64,000 nt of DNA from Hexactinellida sp. DTS-2022 (lineage: Eukaryota > Porifera > Hexactinellida), in NCBI GenBank assembly GCA_028753945.1, contig JAPNXP010000003.1, forward strand, positions 2,046,001-2,110,000, given 5' to 3'. Both the position numbers and the translations under genes were made by a program. The notes below the pieces were generated by a model, which saw nothing but the letters and a program-made list of their open reading frames with translations, did not search any database and was not told the DNA's origin. This document shows, piece after piece, positions 11,491-23,013 of the stretch; within the stretch, counting starts at the first letter, position 1; each line of letters opens with the position of its first letter.

Positions 11491-13019
11491 GGCATTAGCA
11501 GGGCCGGATTACTGCATAGGCCAAGTAGGCCATGACCTAGGGCCCAGCGCTTTTAGCTGCTCCTGGGCGTTTAGGTGAATTTTTAAAAATGAGACTTCAT
11601 GTATTGGGCAGATGGACTCATCGTGTCAAGCTAGTATGCTAATATTTATATTGGGTCCGTTATTATCGGATATAGTGTTACTAATTTTAATTTATAAATT
11701 GATATTGATGTAGGCAAATTTCTACTATTTATTAGGCAACCAAATTCAATATAGGTACGTTTTTATAACATTGATATGATTGTACTTCATACGTACATCT
11801 TTTATTTATTCATCGTTCACTACCGCTAAGTTGTTTAAAATACGTTTTTCAATGAGCACTTATTTGTAATAAGTATTTATCTTTTAAAATATCTGTTGCG
11901 TTCTTTGAAGTTCTACACTATCGTACTACTAATGTTGAGAACCTATTTCTAAACAAATTTTTACCTTGTAAATTTGTAATTTAAGTTAGATTGATTTTAA
12001 CTGTATTCCCGATAGCAATTTGGACTTTTCAATGGGTATAATCCAAAGCACGGGCGTCGCACGACTCTAAAAACTCTCCGGTCAAACAGTTAAAGTGGTC
12101 CGGCCAAAACCGGGCCCTCCTATATAATATAGTAGAATAAATGAAAAGTGGTCCGGCCATGTCCGGACCTCCCGTACCGCGTGCTACGCCTATGCAAAGC
12201 ATAAGCATAGTCTACTCTAATATGCTAAATAGCACAAATAAATGATCTTTATAGAGCATTGCCCGGGACTGAAAACTTTGATTGAAGTGATGTTGCAAGA
12301 TATTTTTGGAAACACGTACTTTTTACACCTCCATAGGCGGTAACATAGTTATTATCTATCTATCTCTATATTAAAAGCGGAATTGTTGTCTGTTTGTGTG
12401 TTTGTGTGTTTGTCCAGAATTGATTGGAAAGACTACGAGTCCTAGAAAGCTGAAAATTGGGATACAGGGGTAATTTTGTATTGCGACAATGATCTATTGG
12501 TTTTTGAAACAAAATAACGGGATTATGACGTCATAAAGGCACTTATTTTGGGAATAACTCTTTCAGTTCTTATCCGATTCGCCCACAATTTTAGATGGTA
12601 AGACAACATGAAATGAGACACACGTATACCGATTTATGGGATTGTGACGTAACGTGCGAACTAATTTGGATACAGCTCTTACATTTTTGATTCAATCGTC
12701 AAACTATTTTGTCACATTATAAAACAGAATGTGTTGCATGTCTCTAGAAATTTTATAAATTTCGCATTTAATCTGAGCCAGGTAATAACAAGAATGTAAC
12801 CTCCAATTGCTGCCTCATTACACATATTGAGGTTTGATGATTTAATTAATAATATTCCTCACCTATACATTAATACCGAAATTGCAGATTTGAATAATCC
12901 AGTTTGGCTTCTATCGTAATTGGTAATTGATGTAATATTATTTAGCCTACGTTAATTAATCGAGTAATTATAGCCTTAATTCTTATATTAGTATAGTATT
13001 TATAGTTACTAGTAATTAT

Positions 13020-13350
13020 TACTGTGCCGTCTATACTATAGTATAGTGGCCCAGTTCTAATCTTACTGCCTTGGTTAGTTATTACTGTGCCGACTATACT
13101 ATAGTATAGTGGCCCAGTATTGGAATCACTGCCTTTATTATTATTACTGTGCCGACTATACTAAAGTATAGTGGCCCAGTTCTAATCTTACTGCCTTTAA
13201 TATTATTATTACTGTGCCGACTATACTATAGTATAGTGGCCCAGTATTGGAATCACTGCCATTATTTATATTATTATTATTTTTACTGTGCCGTCTATAC
13301 TATAGTATAGTGGCCCAGTTCTAATCTTACTGCCTTTAATATTATTATTT
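13020..13350. repeat. Tandem palindrome minisatellite, 5 copies
   Basis: Five copies with period about 61-74 bp, starting near 13021, 13085, 13146, 13213 and 13287. Each copy holds a near-perfect 35-bp palindrome, ACTGTGCCGACTATACTA and its inverse ending TGGCCCAGT, followed by a short linker such as TTCTAATCTTACTGCC or ATTGGAATCACTGCC and a (TTA)n tract. The same unit occurs at 14577-14700 and 33860-34320, singly at 35741 and 36658, and in reverse at 16499-16543. Confidence 0.85.
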
Positions 13351-16300
13351 CTCCGTAGACGGTGCCCTGGCCACACCTGTATACATTGGGGGCTGAAACT
13401 TGGCATGCAGGTTCGGAGTGACCGTCTAATTTGCACCTGGGGTTACGATTTTTGATCAACTAATTTTAACACCTATTTAAACTAATTATGGCTATTACAT
13501 GAAATCATACCTTGTCAATTTGATAAAATTTTCACATTGGATAGCTAATTTAATTTTACACCTTTTGGGAAATCAAAAATATTCAACCTTGCGTTAATTT
13601 TTGCCATAAATCGGGGTTTAAATTTCTTTGTTTACCCACACCTCCATTTCAGTAAAACTGTTAAATCTAATTCCATTGTTTCAACTTGTAATAAATATAT
13701 TGATTCAACTTGTTAAATCTTACACTATTGTTTAAACTTGCGATAATCATATTGATTCAACTTGTGAGATCGAGTAGGCTTCTATTTTCTAATTGAAAAC
13801 TAAGATATTACATTCCTTAACAACGACAGGTTATGTGATTATATTTACTTCTGCGTGAATATTCTGCACAATGGATACACTGACATAATTAATCGCTCTG
13901 TCTTTAACTTATAGATACTGTTCCAATTAGATTATTGGGGTTATTGAGTGTGCGGAATTGAAATTTGATAGCCAAATTAATTAATTTATTATTTATGGCA
14001 AAATAATTTAAATTAATTATTGTAAATTAACATTGAAATTGGTGTTATATTATAAATAATATTAATAATTATTTAAACTAATTAATTAAATATCGTTAAT
14101 CTCAGAGATTATAGAAGATAGAAACAAATTTCAAATTTATCAATTGTTCCTTATGCAACGTAACACCTCTACAAATGGGTTTTGACACCTTGAGGTGATG
14201 ATGACATCGTCAAAAAAATGTGTTTTTACAATTTTGTGAATAATATATTTCGAATGAGTTGGTTGGTGTAGTGTGATCACCAAACACTCATATAAAAAAT
14301 GTTGACTCATCACTTATTATATTCTAATGAAATTTGAATATCTTTGAAATGAAGTGAGCTAAAACGAAACTACCAACTCACTAAGGGTCGTTGCCTTTTG
14401 AAACACCTTTCTGAAATAATTTAACACCTTCATAGTGATGATGACATGGCGGAAAAAAATCCAAAATTGCAGCCTGTGCCGACAGCATGCTCCTTTGGAG
14501 GCACTCTCAATAAACAACCAACAAAATATTGTGCCACCAAAGGAACATGCGTCGGCACAGCCTGCAATTTTGTTTTTACTGTGCCGACTAACTATAGTAT
14601 AGTGGCCCAGTTCTAATCTTACTGCCTTTAATATTATTATTATTATTACTGTGCCGACTATACTATGGTATAGTGGCCCAGTTCTAATCTTAGTGCTTTG
14701 GTTAGTTATTATTTTTTTTTATCCGTAGCCACTCCACAGAACAGATTTTTATCAACTAAGAGCCCAAATTTTCAGGATGGGTGTCTCATGGGTTACAGAT
14801 GTGCACCTGGGGTTACGATTTTTGATTAACAAATTTTTGACACATCTTTAACATCTTTAACACCTTTCAAATTTTGTCTGGTCCATAACTCAAAAATTGT
14901 TTTGCTAAACCCCCAAATTTTATTTCACATTTGGATTCGCCATAAGATTCTGCGTCTGATGGGAGAAGAGATTTTCCAATAAAGGGGTCAATTTCTGCCA
15001 TAAATGGGGGTTGAAATTTCATTGTTTACTCACACTTCAATTTCAGTAAAGTGTTAAATCTAATTCTATTGTTTCAACTTGTAATAATTATATTGATTTA
15101 ACTTGTTAAATCCTACTCTAGTGATTCAACTTGCGATAATTATATTGATTTAACATATCAATTCCAGCTGGCTTCTATTTAATTCTAGTATTACTATACA
15201 ATTGATTAAATTAAATAATATACTATAAGGAATTTGTTGACTCAACTCAACCAACCATGGATAACATTGCTAAAATAAATAACTAAAAATCCAAAATTGC
15301 AGCCTGTGCCGACGCATGTTCCTTTGGTGGCACTATATTTTGGTGGTGGTTTATCGATAGTGCCTCCAAAGGAACATGCTGTCGGCAAGGGCTGCAATTT
15401 TGGATTTATTTTTCGCCATGTCATCATCACTATGAAGGTGTTAAATTTTCAGAAGGCATCGACCCTTAGAGTGGTGGAAGTTTCGTTTTAGTTCACTTCA
15501 TTTCAAAGATATTCAAGTTTGAGTAGAATATAATAGCTGATGACTCAGCATTTTTTATGTGAGTGTTGGGTCTTCACCCAACACCAACTAACCCATTTTA
15601 AATGTCGAAATAACAAAATTGTAAAAACACATTTTTTTTACGATGTCATCATCACCTCAAGGTGTCAAGACCCACTTGTATAGGTAGTACGTGGCATAAG
15701 GACCAATTGACATATTGGAAGTTTGTTTCTAACTTGTATAATCTCTGAGATTAATGAATTTAGCTAATTAGTATAAATATTTAATTAATATATTAATTAT
15801 TTAACACCATTATTATGTACAGCAAAATGAATTAAGTTCAATTATTTGCACTTATTTTTAATTTAAATTGAATTTCACTATCATATTTGAATTCAGCGCA
15901 CTCGATAACTCCAATAATCTAATTGGAACCGTCTATAAGTTAAATACAGAATGAATGAATTATAATTAATTACGTCAGTACATTAATTGTGCAAGAATAT
16001 TCTCGCAGAAATAAATATAATCACTTAATCTGTCGTTGTTGTGGAATGTAAAATCTTAGGTTTCAATTAGAAAATAGAAGCCTACTCGATCTCACAAGTT
16101 GAATCAATATAATTATCACAAGTTGAACAATAGAATTAGATTTAACACTTTCAATTGAACTGAAGTGTTAGTAAACAAAGGAGACTTGCAACTCAATTGT
16201 GGCACAAACTAAGTACAATTTGAAAATTCGTGCACTGTGAAAAGGTGTAGAATTTAATTCACTATCGAATGCATATCAATTTAATTTCAGGTACTATTAA

Positions 16301-18060
16301 TTGTTCCTGTTTCAATATTAAACAGGTGCAAAAATGTGTCCAAAAGATTTTATTAAATAATCCTGACCCCAGGTGCACATCTGTAACCCATGAGACACAT
16401 ATCCTGAAAATTTGGGCTCTTAGTTAATAATACTCTGTTCTGTGGAGAGGATACGGAAGGATAATAATAATAATAACCAAGGCAGTAAGATTAGAACTGG
16501 GCCACTATACTATAGTATAGTGACTATAGTCGACACAGTAATATTATAACTTATTATCAATACATAATGAATGAATGGCATTAAACTCTTGATGGTTTAT
16601 GATAGAAACTAACTTCAAATTTATCTACCGTTCCTTGTGACTCCGACCAATTAATAAATGGTTCTTCACACCTTGGGCGTTGATGACTTGGCGAAAAAAA
16701 ATCCAAAATTGCAGCCTGTGCCGAAAGCATGTTCCTTTAGAGGCACTATCAATAAACCACCACCAAAATATAGTGCCACCAAAGGAACATGCGTCGGCAC
16801 AGGCTGCAATTTTGGATTTTTTATTATTATTGGTCCGTAGCCTCTCTACTGACCAGAATTTTATTAACTAAGAGCCCAAATTTCAGGATATGTGTCTCAT
16901 GGGTTACTGATGTGCACCTGGGGTCAGGATTTTTGATTACATTTTTATGGACACATTTCTACACTTGTTTAATATTTAAACAAGAACAATAAATAGTGCG
17001 CGAATATTTAATTTATATGCATTCGATGGTGAATTAAATTATACACCTTTTCACAGTGCACGAATTTTTAAATTGGGTTTCGTTTGTGCCACAATTGACT
17101 TGCAAGTTTCCTTTGTTTACAAACACTTCAGTTCAATTGAAAGTGTTAAATCTAATTCTATTGTTTCGACTCGTTATTATTATATTGATTCAACTTGTGA
17201 GATCGAGTAGGCTTCTATTTTCCAATTTTAAAAACATATTATATATTTAATAACAGCGACAGATTATGTGATTATATTTACTTCTGCGAGAATATTATTG
17301 CACTGTTAATATACTGACGTAATTAATTATAATTAATTCAGTCAGTATATGGCTTATATAGATGCTTCCAATTTGTTTATCAGGGGTTATCGAGTGTGCG
17401 GAATTGAAATTTGATAGCTAAATTAATTAATTAATTATTTATGACAAAATAATTTAACTTAATAATTGTAAGTTTACATTGAAATTTGTGTTATATTATA
17501 AATAATATTAATAATTATTTATACTAATTTGCTAAATGGCATCAATCTCAGAGATGATACAAGATAGAAACAAACTTCCCATTTATCAATTGATCCTTAT
17601 GTGACGTAACACCTCTATAAATGTGTCCTGACACCTTGAGGTTATGATGACATCGTTAAAAAAATTTGTTTTTACAATTTTGTTAATTCGATATTTAAAA
17701 TGGGTTAGTTGATGTTGGGCGATCACCCAACACGCAAATAAAAAATGCTGAGTCATCAGCTATTATATTCTACTAAACTTGAATATCTCTAAAATGAAGT
17801 GAACTAAATGGAAACTTCCACCACTCTACTGTTCTGAAACACCTTTCTGAAATAATTTAACACCTTTATCGTGATGATGACTTGGCGAAAAAAATCCAAA
17901 ATTGCAGCCTGTGCCGACAGCATGTTCCATTGGAGGCACTATCAATAAACCACACCAAAATATAGTGCCACCAAAGGAACATGCGTCGGCACAGCCTGCA
18001 ATTTTGGATTTTTGGCGCCATTTTTGGTTGATAGATGCTTCATTATAAATAGTTATCGCT
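13351..18060. repeat. Cluster of foldback repeat family members
   Basis: No gene. Hairpins (GTGCCGACAGCATG...CATGCGTCGGCAC) sit at about 14474-14560, 15304-15390, 16715-16802 and 17909-17994. Around them are arms in both orientations, so successive stretches read as inverse copies of each other. Short ORFs such as those at 15242-15491 and 16658-16871 are only translations of the hairpin and should not be taken as genes. Other recurring blocks are GGTTACGATTTTTGATTAAC, TGTTTCAACTTGTAATAATT and ATCTCAGAGATGATACAAG. Confidence 0.8.
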
Positions 18061-18120
18061 AATGAATTCTTGGTTTTTAATTTTTTATTTCACCTTGATG
18101 AATTACATTCAATTGTTGTT

Positions 18121-20166
18121 ATGCCTCCTAAACTGAAGCCAGGGATTCAGGGGGAAGAGGTTCAGTCTGAAGCTGACCGGAAGCGTTGGGAGCGAGCTAA
18201 CGAGACTCCTGAGCAGACCCGACTCCGTATCGATACGCAAAGGGAGCTTCAGTATGCTATACGAGATGGAGAGTCGGAGAGTAAACGTACTGCTCGCCTC
18301 GATAAGAAGAGGGAATACCAGTCTGCCTATTTAGGCTCTCAGACTGAAGAGGAAACTGCTGCTCGCCTCGATAATCAGAGGGAATACCAGTTGTCCTATT
18401 TAGAGTCTCAGCTCAGACTGACGAAGAAACTGCTGCGCGCCTCGATAAGAAGAGGGAATACCATTCTGCCTATTTAGGCTCTCAGACTTTAGAGGAAACT
18501 GCTGCTCGCCTCGATAATCAGAGGGAATACCAGTTGTCGCTGATAACTTTAGCGCTGAGTATTCAGTTGGCAGTATGACTTTTTCCTGCACTTTTTGTGA
18601 TGCATAATTCTGGGAAAGTGAGAAATTATCCACCAGCACCCTATTTATACTGCTTCTCTTAGATGAGGATGGCTGGCGGCTTAAATTCCCTCACAGCAGA
18701 GGAAAGGGCTGCGTCACTCCGATGGAGTACTACTCCTACAGACTGATGGTCCGGAGCAGCCTGAGCTACCTGCATGTGTTCGGGAGACTTCCATCAGTAC
18801 CTGGTGGATATGTACGCTAAGATAGAGCAGCAGAGACTGAACTACATAAAGTTCAATCAGAGGCAAATCAGGAGTGATCTCTACAGCGATCTGGCTGACG
18901 CTCTGTCCTCAGGCGATACGGACTCCGGTGAGCTGGGACGCAGTATTATTAATTATACTTACTGATGAGGATAAGCCGCGAGACCCGTCTGCGTATGATA
19001 ACAAAGTGTGTGCTGAGATCCCGGATCCAGTTCTTAAACCGAGGCTACATAGCATTGTGAAGCGCTGTATGATGCATGGTCCATGTGGTTTGTCTAACAA
19101 AAGCGCCGCTTGCATGCGTGATGGTAAATGCTCTAAGAGATTCCCGAAAGAATTTTCTTGCGTGACCAGTACTGCTATTGATGGGTACCCTAATTACCGC
19201 CGCAGGGATGATGGCCGTAGCGTGCAAGTAGGCAAGGCTCTTCTTGAAAATCGGTGGGTAGTGGGATACAATCCTTATTTGCTGTTGAAGTACAATGCAC
19301 ACATTAATGTAGAGATTTGTACCACAGTTACAGGGGCGGATCCAGGGGGGGGGGGTTTAGGGGGTTGCAACCCCCCCTTTTGTGTTGAGTGCTAACTTTA
19401 TCACTTTACTTTGTGAGTTTCCATTCTACCACAGATACTTGTGCTGCACCTCATGATAAGAAACACACTCTTACAAAGTCCACCGATTAGCTATAGGATG
19501 TATGTTTATATTGTGTATGATCTTGTGCTATTAATTTTAACCAAACATTAGATTCATATTCATTTAACTAACTAGTATTTGGATAAGATAACTAACTTTC
19601 GCAATAACGCTGTGATAGTAGTAAAAGAATCAATTGAACAACGTAATAAAATTGGATAATAATAGTATGTTTGCTAGTCATAAATGGCATCTAAAATCAT
19701 CTCCAGATGTATAAGGGTCGATTTTTTTTCTGGGGGGCACGTCCCCCAGACCCCCCCTGGAAATGCTCGCATATGTATTAACAACCCCCCTTTTAAAAAA
19801 ACTCTGGATCCGCCCCTGAGTTACTGCCGTTAAGTATCTCTACAAATATGTGACAAGGGTCATGATATAGCCATTGTTGAGTTCAGTTCAGGTGAAAATG
19901 CGAATACTAGCGTTCCTAAGCGTAAGGACGAGGTCGCTAATTACGTAGAAGGCCGATACGTCTCTGCCAAGGATGCTTGCTACCGTATATTCGCCTTTGA
20001 CCTTCATGGTAAATTCCCCCACGTGATCAGGCTTGCTCTCCATCTTGAGAATGAGCAGTCTGTGGTCTTCTCTGCTGACGCGGACATAGGAGATGTTCTC
20101 AGCAGACAGAAGCACACCACACTAACTGCATGGTTCGTAGCTAATCAGAAGTTCCCCATTGATCTA
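18121..20166 (+). pseudogene. Helitron B Rep region, broken
   Basis: The start MPPKLKPGIQ at 18121 opens a charged leader with repeats of the form ARLDxxREYQxxYL (18180-18540). After a decayed part, 18730-18945 shows the block before the Rep domain (HQYLVDMYAKIEQQRLNYI). From about 18970 the sequence jumps to the region after the HUH motif (AEIPDPVLKPRLHSIVKRCM, MHGPCG, GKCSKRFPKEF, YNPYLLLKYNAHINVEI). The block that should carry the FTCNPKW-like and HUH metal-binding motifs is missing. After a MITE (19331-19818) the catalytic two-tyrosine motif is still readable (AVKYLYKYVTR, about 19826-19858). LTAWFVANQKFPIDL follows before the foldback insertion at 20167. Not functional as it stands. Confidence 0.8.
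19331..19818. mobile_element. MITE with CAGGGGCGGATCCAG ends and 5-bp TSD
   Basis: 488 bp bounded by CAGGGGCGGATCCAGG and the inverse CTGGATCCGCCCCTG, with G- or C-runs next to each end. The TSD is AGTTA (19326-19330 and 19819-19823). Removing the element and one TSD rejoins the Helitron B frame exactly (codons for T-V-T-A-V). A relative with the same style of ends and a 5-bp TSD is at 62671-62822. The superfamily is uncertain. Confidence 0.8.
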
Positions 20167-20545
20167 GCACGGACTACTAGAATACCCGGACGCGACAAAG
20201 CCAAACCACAGTCAAAAATGCGTAGGCTGAACATTGTATGACTGAAAATATGGTCAATTCTGTATGTTTAGTCACTAAATTTGGTATCTAACACAATCTT
20301 TGGGCGCTGAATTCAAAAATGACAATTTAAAGGTTCAAAAACTCACTCCCCGCCCTAATTTTGGCAAAAAGGCGTGGTCACACCCAAATATGGTCTATTC
20401 AATATTTTTGTTTCTATTACTTCATCATAACACTAAATTCGCAATATCCTCTTAAATAGGAACGATATTGATGAACATATGATTGATAAATTGTTCAGCT
20501 AAATATATATTACTACGTGACCTTCGATATACAAGGCCTGAGTGC

Positions 20546-21365
20546 GCACAGTGGGCAAACAAGTGGAAATAGAGCATTTTTCGAGCGCCTCAGACTGACT
20601 CGATATTATTGACATCGTTTTCAGCATACATGAAACCTAAAAGTCCAATTTGTTGTGCTGAGAAACATTCGAGATCAAGAGTTATGTGTAATGAGATCAT
20701 CATGTTATAACAATTCTAAAAAAAGCAATTTTTGTGGTTTCAGAATTGCAGTATCAAAGTCTTATAAAATTCAACAAATTATTCTATGTTGATGAAATAT
20801 TCAAGTTAGCTTTATCATTGTCATTGGCATTGTATGAAATCAATGTACACGAATGCATTTTAACTTCTTATATAGTCTAAAATTATAATACATTCCGACC
20901 AGAATTTTATGATTCGGACGTATTTACTAATTTCCAATATTGTTCAAGAACTTTTGAGAGCAATCATGAGCAATTGGTTTTTACATTTTAAATGAAAGGT
21001 CATGATGATACCTTCAAATTAAAAAGCATTCTAGATGCGCGAAAGGGCGCGACTGGGGTCATCTAATGACTTTTAAACATGATATATTAGGATTTTAACC
21101 ATTTTTGAAAAATTATATCAGGTTCAAGAATTATAATCAATGATCATGGTTGAAAAATAAATTTTGTTAACAAACCTAAAATATAATTTATGACTTATTT
21201 ATCAATAATCGTCTAGAACTGCGTTTAGGAGACTACATATATCATTTTTGATATTGCCATTCAGTTTGCAGCTACCGATAACCTATATGTCAATATTACT
21301 TCATTAGATTCTATCTAGCATAGTTTTTCCTATTTCCACTTACACCCCTGAAAATGCCCACTGTG
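20546..21365. mobile_element. Non-autonomous element with RSS-heptamer-like ends (Transib-like?)
   Basis: Both ends read CACAGTGGGCA inward (20547; minus strand from 21365) and share AGTGGAAATAG a little further in. The insertion site is visible in the uninterrupted opposite arm of the host palindrome. The flanks GAGTGC (20540-20545) and GAGTAC (21366-21371) give a 5-6-bp duplication with one mismatch. CACAGTG is the RAG/Transib heptamer, and Transib elements make 5-bp duplications. No nonamer at 12 or 23 bp is evident and no transposase is encoded, so the assignment is tentative. Confidence 0.55.
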
Positions 21366-22288
21366 GAGTACTAAGCGAAAATTTGTGTACCATGGATTAC
21401 TTAAAGTGCATTGAAAAATGGAGAATTGATCTTTATTCCAATAATTAGCAATGATAGAGCTGAAAAGTGTATTATAACTATATAGGAATATGGTACCCAG
21501 GTATACATAGCACCCTCCAGAATTGTGATATGTCATCATCTGATGACGTTATGGTTATTTTGGTTGCGAATTATCTTGTTTTTCTAGCATACTTTTAACA
21601 TAGTTAAACGCGTTATAATTCTTCTAAATTGGGACATGGTTATACCCAGAAGTAGTCGAATAAAATATATCGAAATTATAAATGGAATGTTGACACATTC
21701 CTTGGTTGCCATGGAAAATGTATTTTCCTAAAATGTGCCATAACTCAAAAACTATGAATGTTATGTAAACTAGGCTGCTACTGAACTATCCAGGTTAGGT
21801 AACTTCCTATTCATCGCTGATACATTTTCTATGCCTAACTTCAATAATCTTAGATATAATGAGATAATTAACACTTAATTCATTATTAGGTAATCACTCA
21901 TTATCTCAAAGATTATTGAAGTTAGGCATAGAAAATGTATTAGCAATGAATAGGAAGTTACCTATCCTGGATAGATCAGTAGCAGCCTAGTTTACATAAC
22001 ATTCAATGAATCATAGTTTTTGAGTTATGGCACATTTTAGGAAAATACATTTTCCATGGCAACCAAGGAATGTGTCAACATTCCATTTATAATTTCGATA
22101 TATTTTATTCGACTACTTCTGGGTATAACCATGTCCCAATTTTGAACAATTATAACGCGTTTAACTATGTTAAAAGTATGCTAGAAAAACAAGATAATTC
22201 GCAACCAAAATACCATAACGTCATCAGATGATGACATATCACAATTCTGGAGGGTGCTATGTATACCTGGATACCATATTCCTATATA

Positions 22289-22529
22289 CCATATTTCCCC
22301 GAATAAGCGCCCCTGCGCTTATTGTTTTCGTGGCCCAAAATTATCCTGAAATATTTGTGAAAAATTCAGAATATAATATTTAGGTCGGTTCTAATGGTTT
22401 CCACCAACAGTATACCTACCGAAGTTTCCAAAATCAATGGAATTACATTACAGTGATCAACTAATGTGTATAAATTTTATCATACCATTGTCATTTTTAT
22501 TGACCCGGCGCTTATTCGGGGACATACGG
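22289..22529. mobile_element. MITE with CCATATTTCCCCGAATAAGCGCC-type ends, TA target
   Basis: 241 bp. Left end CCATATTTCCCCGAATAAGC; right end, minus strand, CCGTATGTCCCCGAATAAGC. TA lies on both sides (22287-22288, 22530-22531). The opposite arm of the host palindrome lacks it, confirming insertion. Tc1/mariner-pogo type. Confidence 0.8.
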
Positions 22530-23013
22530 TAGTTATAATACACTTTTCAGCTCTATCATTGCTATTGGAATAAAGATCAATTCTCCATTTTTCAATGCTT
22601 TTAAGTAATCCATGGTACACAAATTTTCGCTTAGCACTCAGGCCTTGTATATCGAAGGTCACGTAGTAATATATATTTAGCTGAACAATTTATCAATCAT
22701 ATGTTCATCAATATCGTTCCTATTTAAGAGGATATTGCGAATTTAGTGTTATGATGAAGTAATAGAAACAAAAATATTGAATAGACCATATTTGGGTGTG
22801 ACCACGCCTTTTTGCCAAAATTAGGGCGGGGAGTGAGTTTTTGAACCTTTAAATTGTCATTTTTGAATTCAGCGCCCAAAGATTGTGTTAGATACCAAAT
22901 TTAGTGACTAAACATACAGAATTGACCATATTTTCAGTCATACAATGTTCAGCCTACGCATTTTTGACTGTGGTTTGGCTTTGTCGCGTCCGGGTATTCT
23001 AGTAGTCCGTGGC

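Larger units (their letters stand above)
20167..23013. mobile_element. Large foldback element inserted in Helitron B
   Basis: A palindrome centred near 21880 whose arms run from the ends (CACGGACTACTAGAATACCC) almost to the centre, interrupted by two later insertions (20546-21365 and 22289-22529). Without them it is about 1.8 kb of nearly pure inverted repeat. It is flanked by TCTA, possibly TCTAG (20163-20167 and 23014-23018). Collapsing the duplication restores the Helitron B frame (FPIDL joins to EITYTDFP). No coding capacity was recognised. Confidence 0.8.

Noticed and set aside
15242..15491. Overlapping 60-120-codon ORFs on both strands, also at 16658-16871, 35544-35729, 36459-36818, 37401-37698 and 38828-39115
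   Set aside because: They all translate the same palindromic hairpin (peptides like VPTHVPLVAL recur on either strand); no start context, domain or codon signal.
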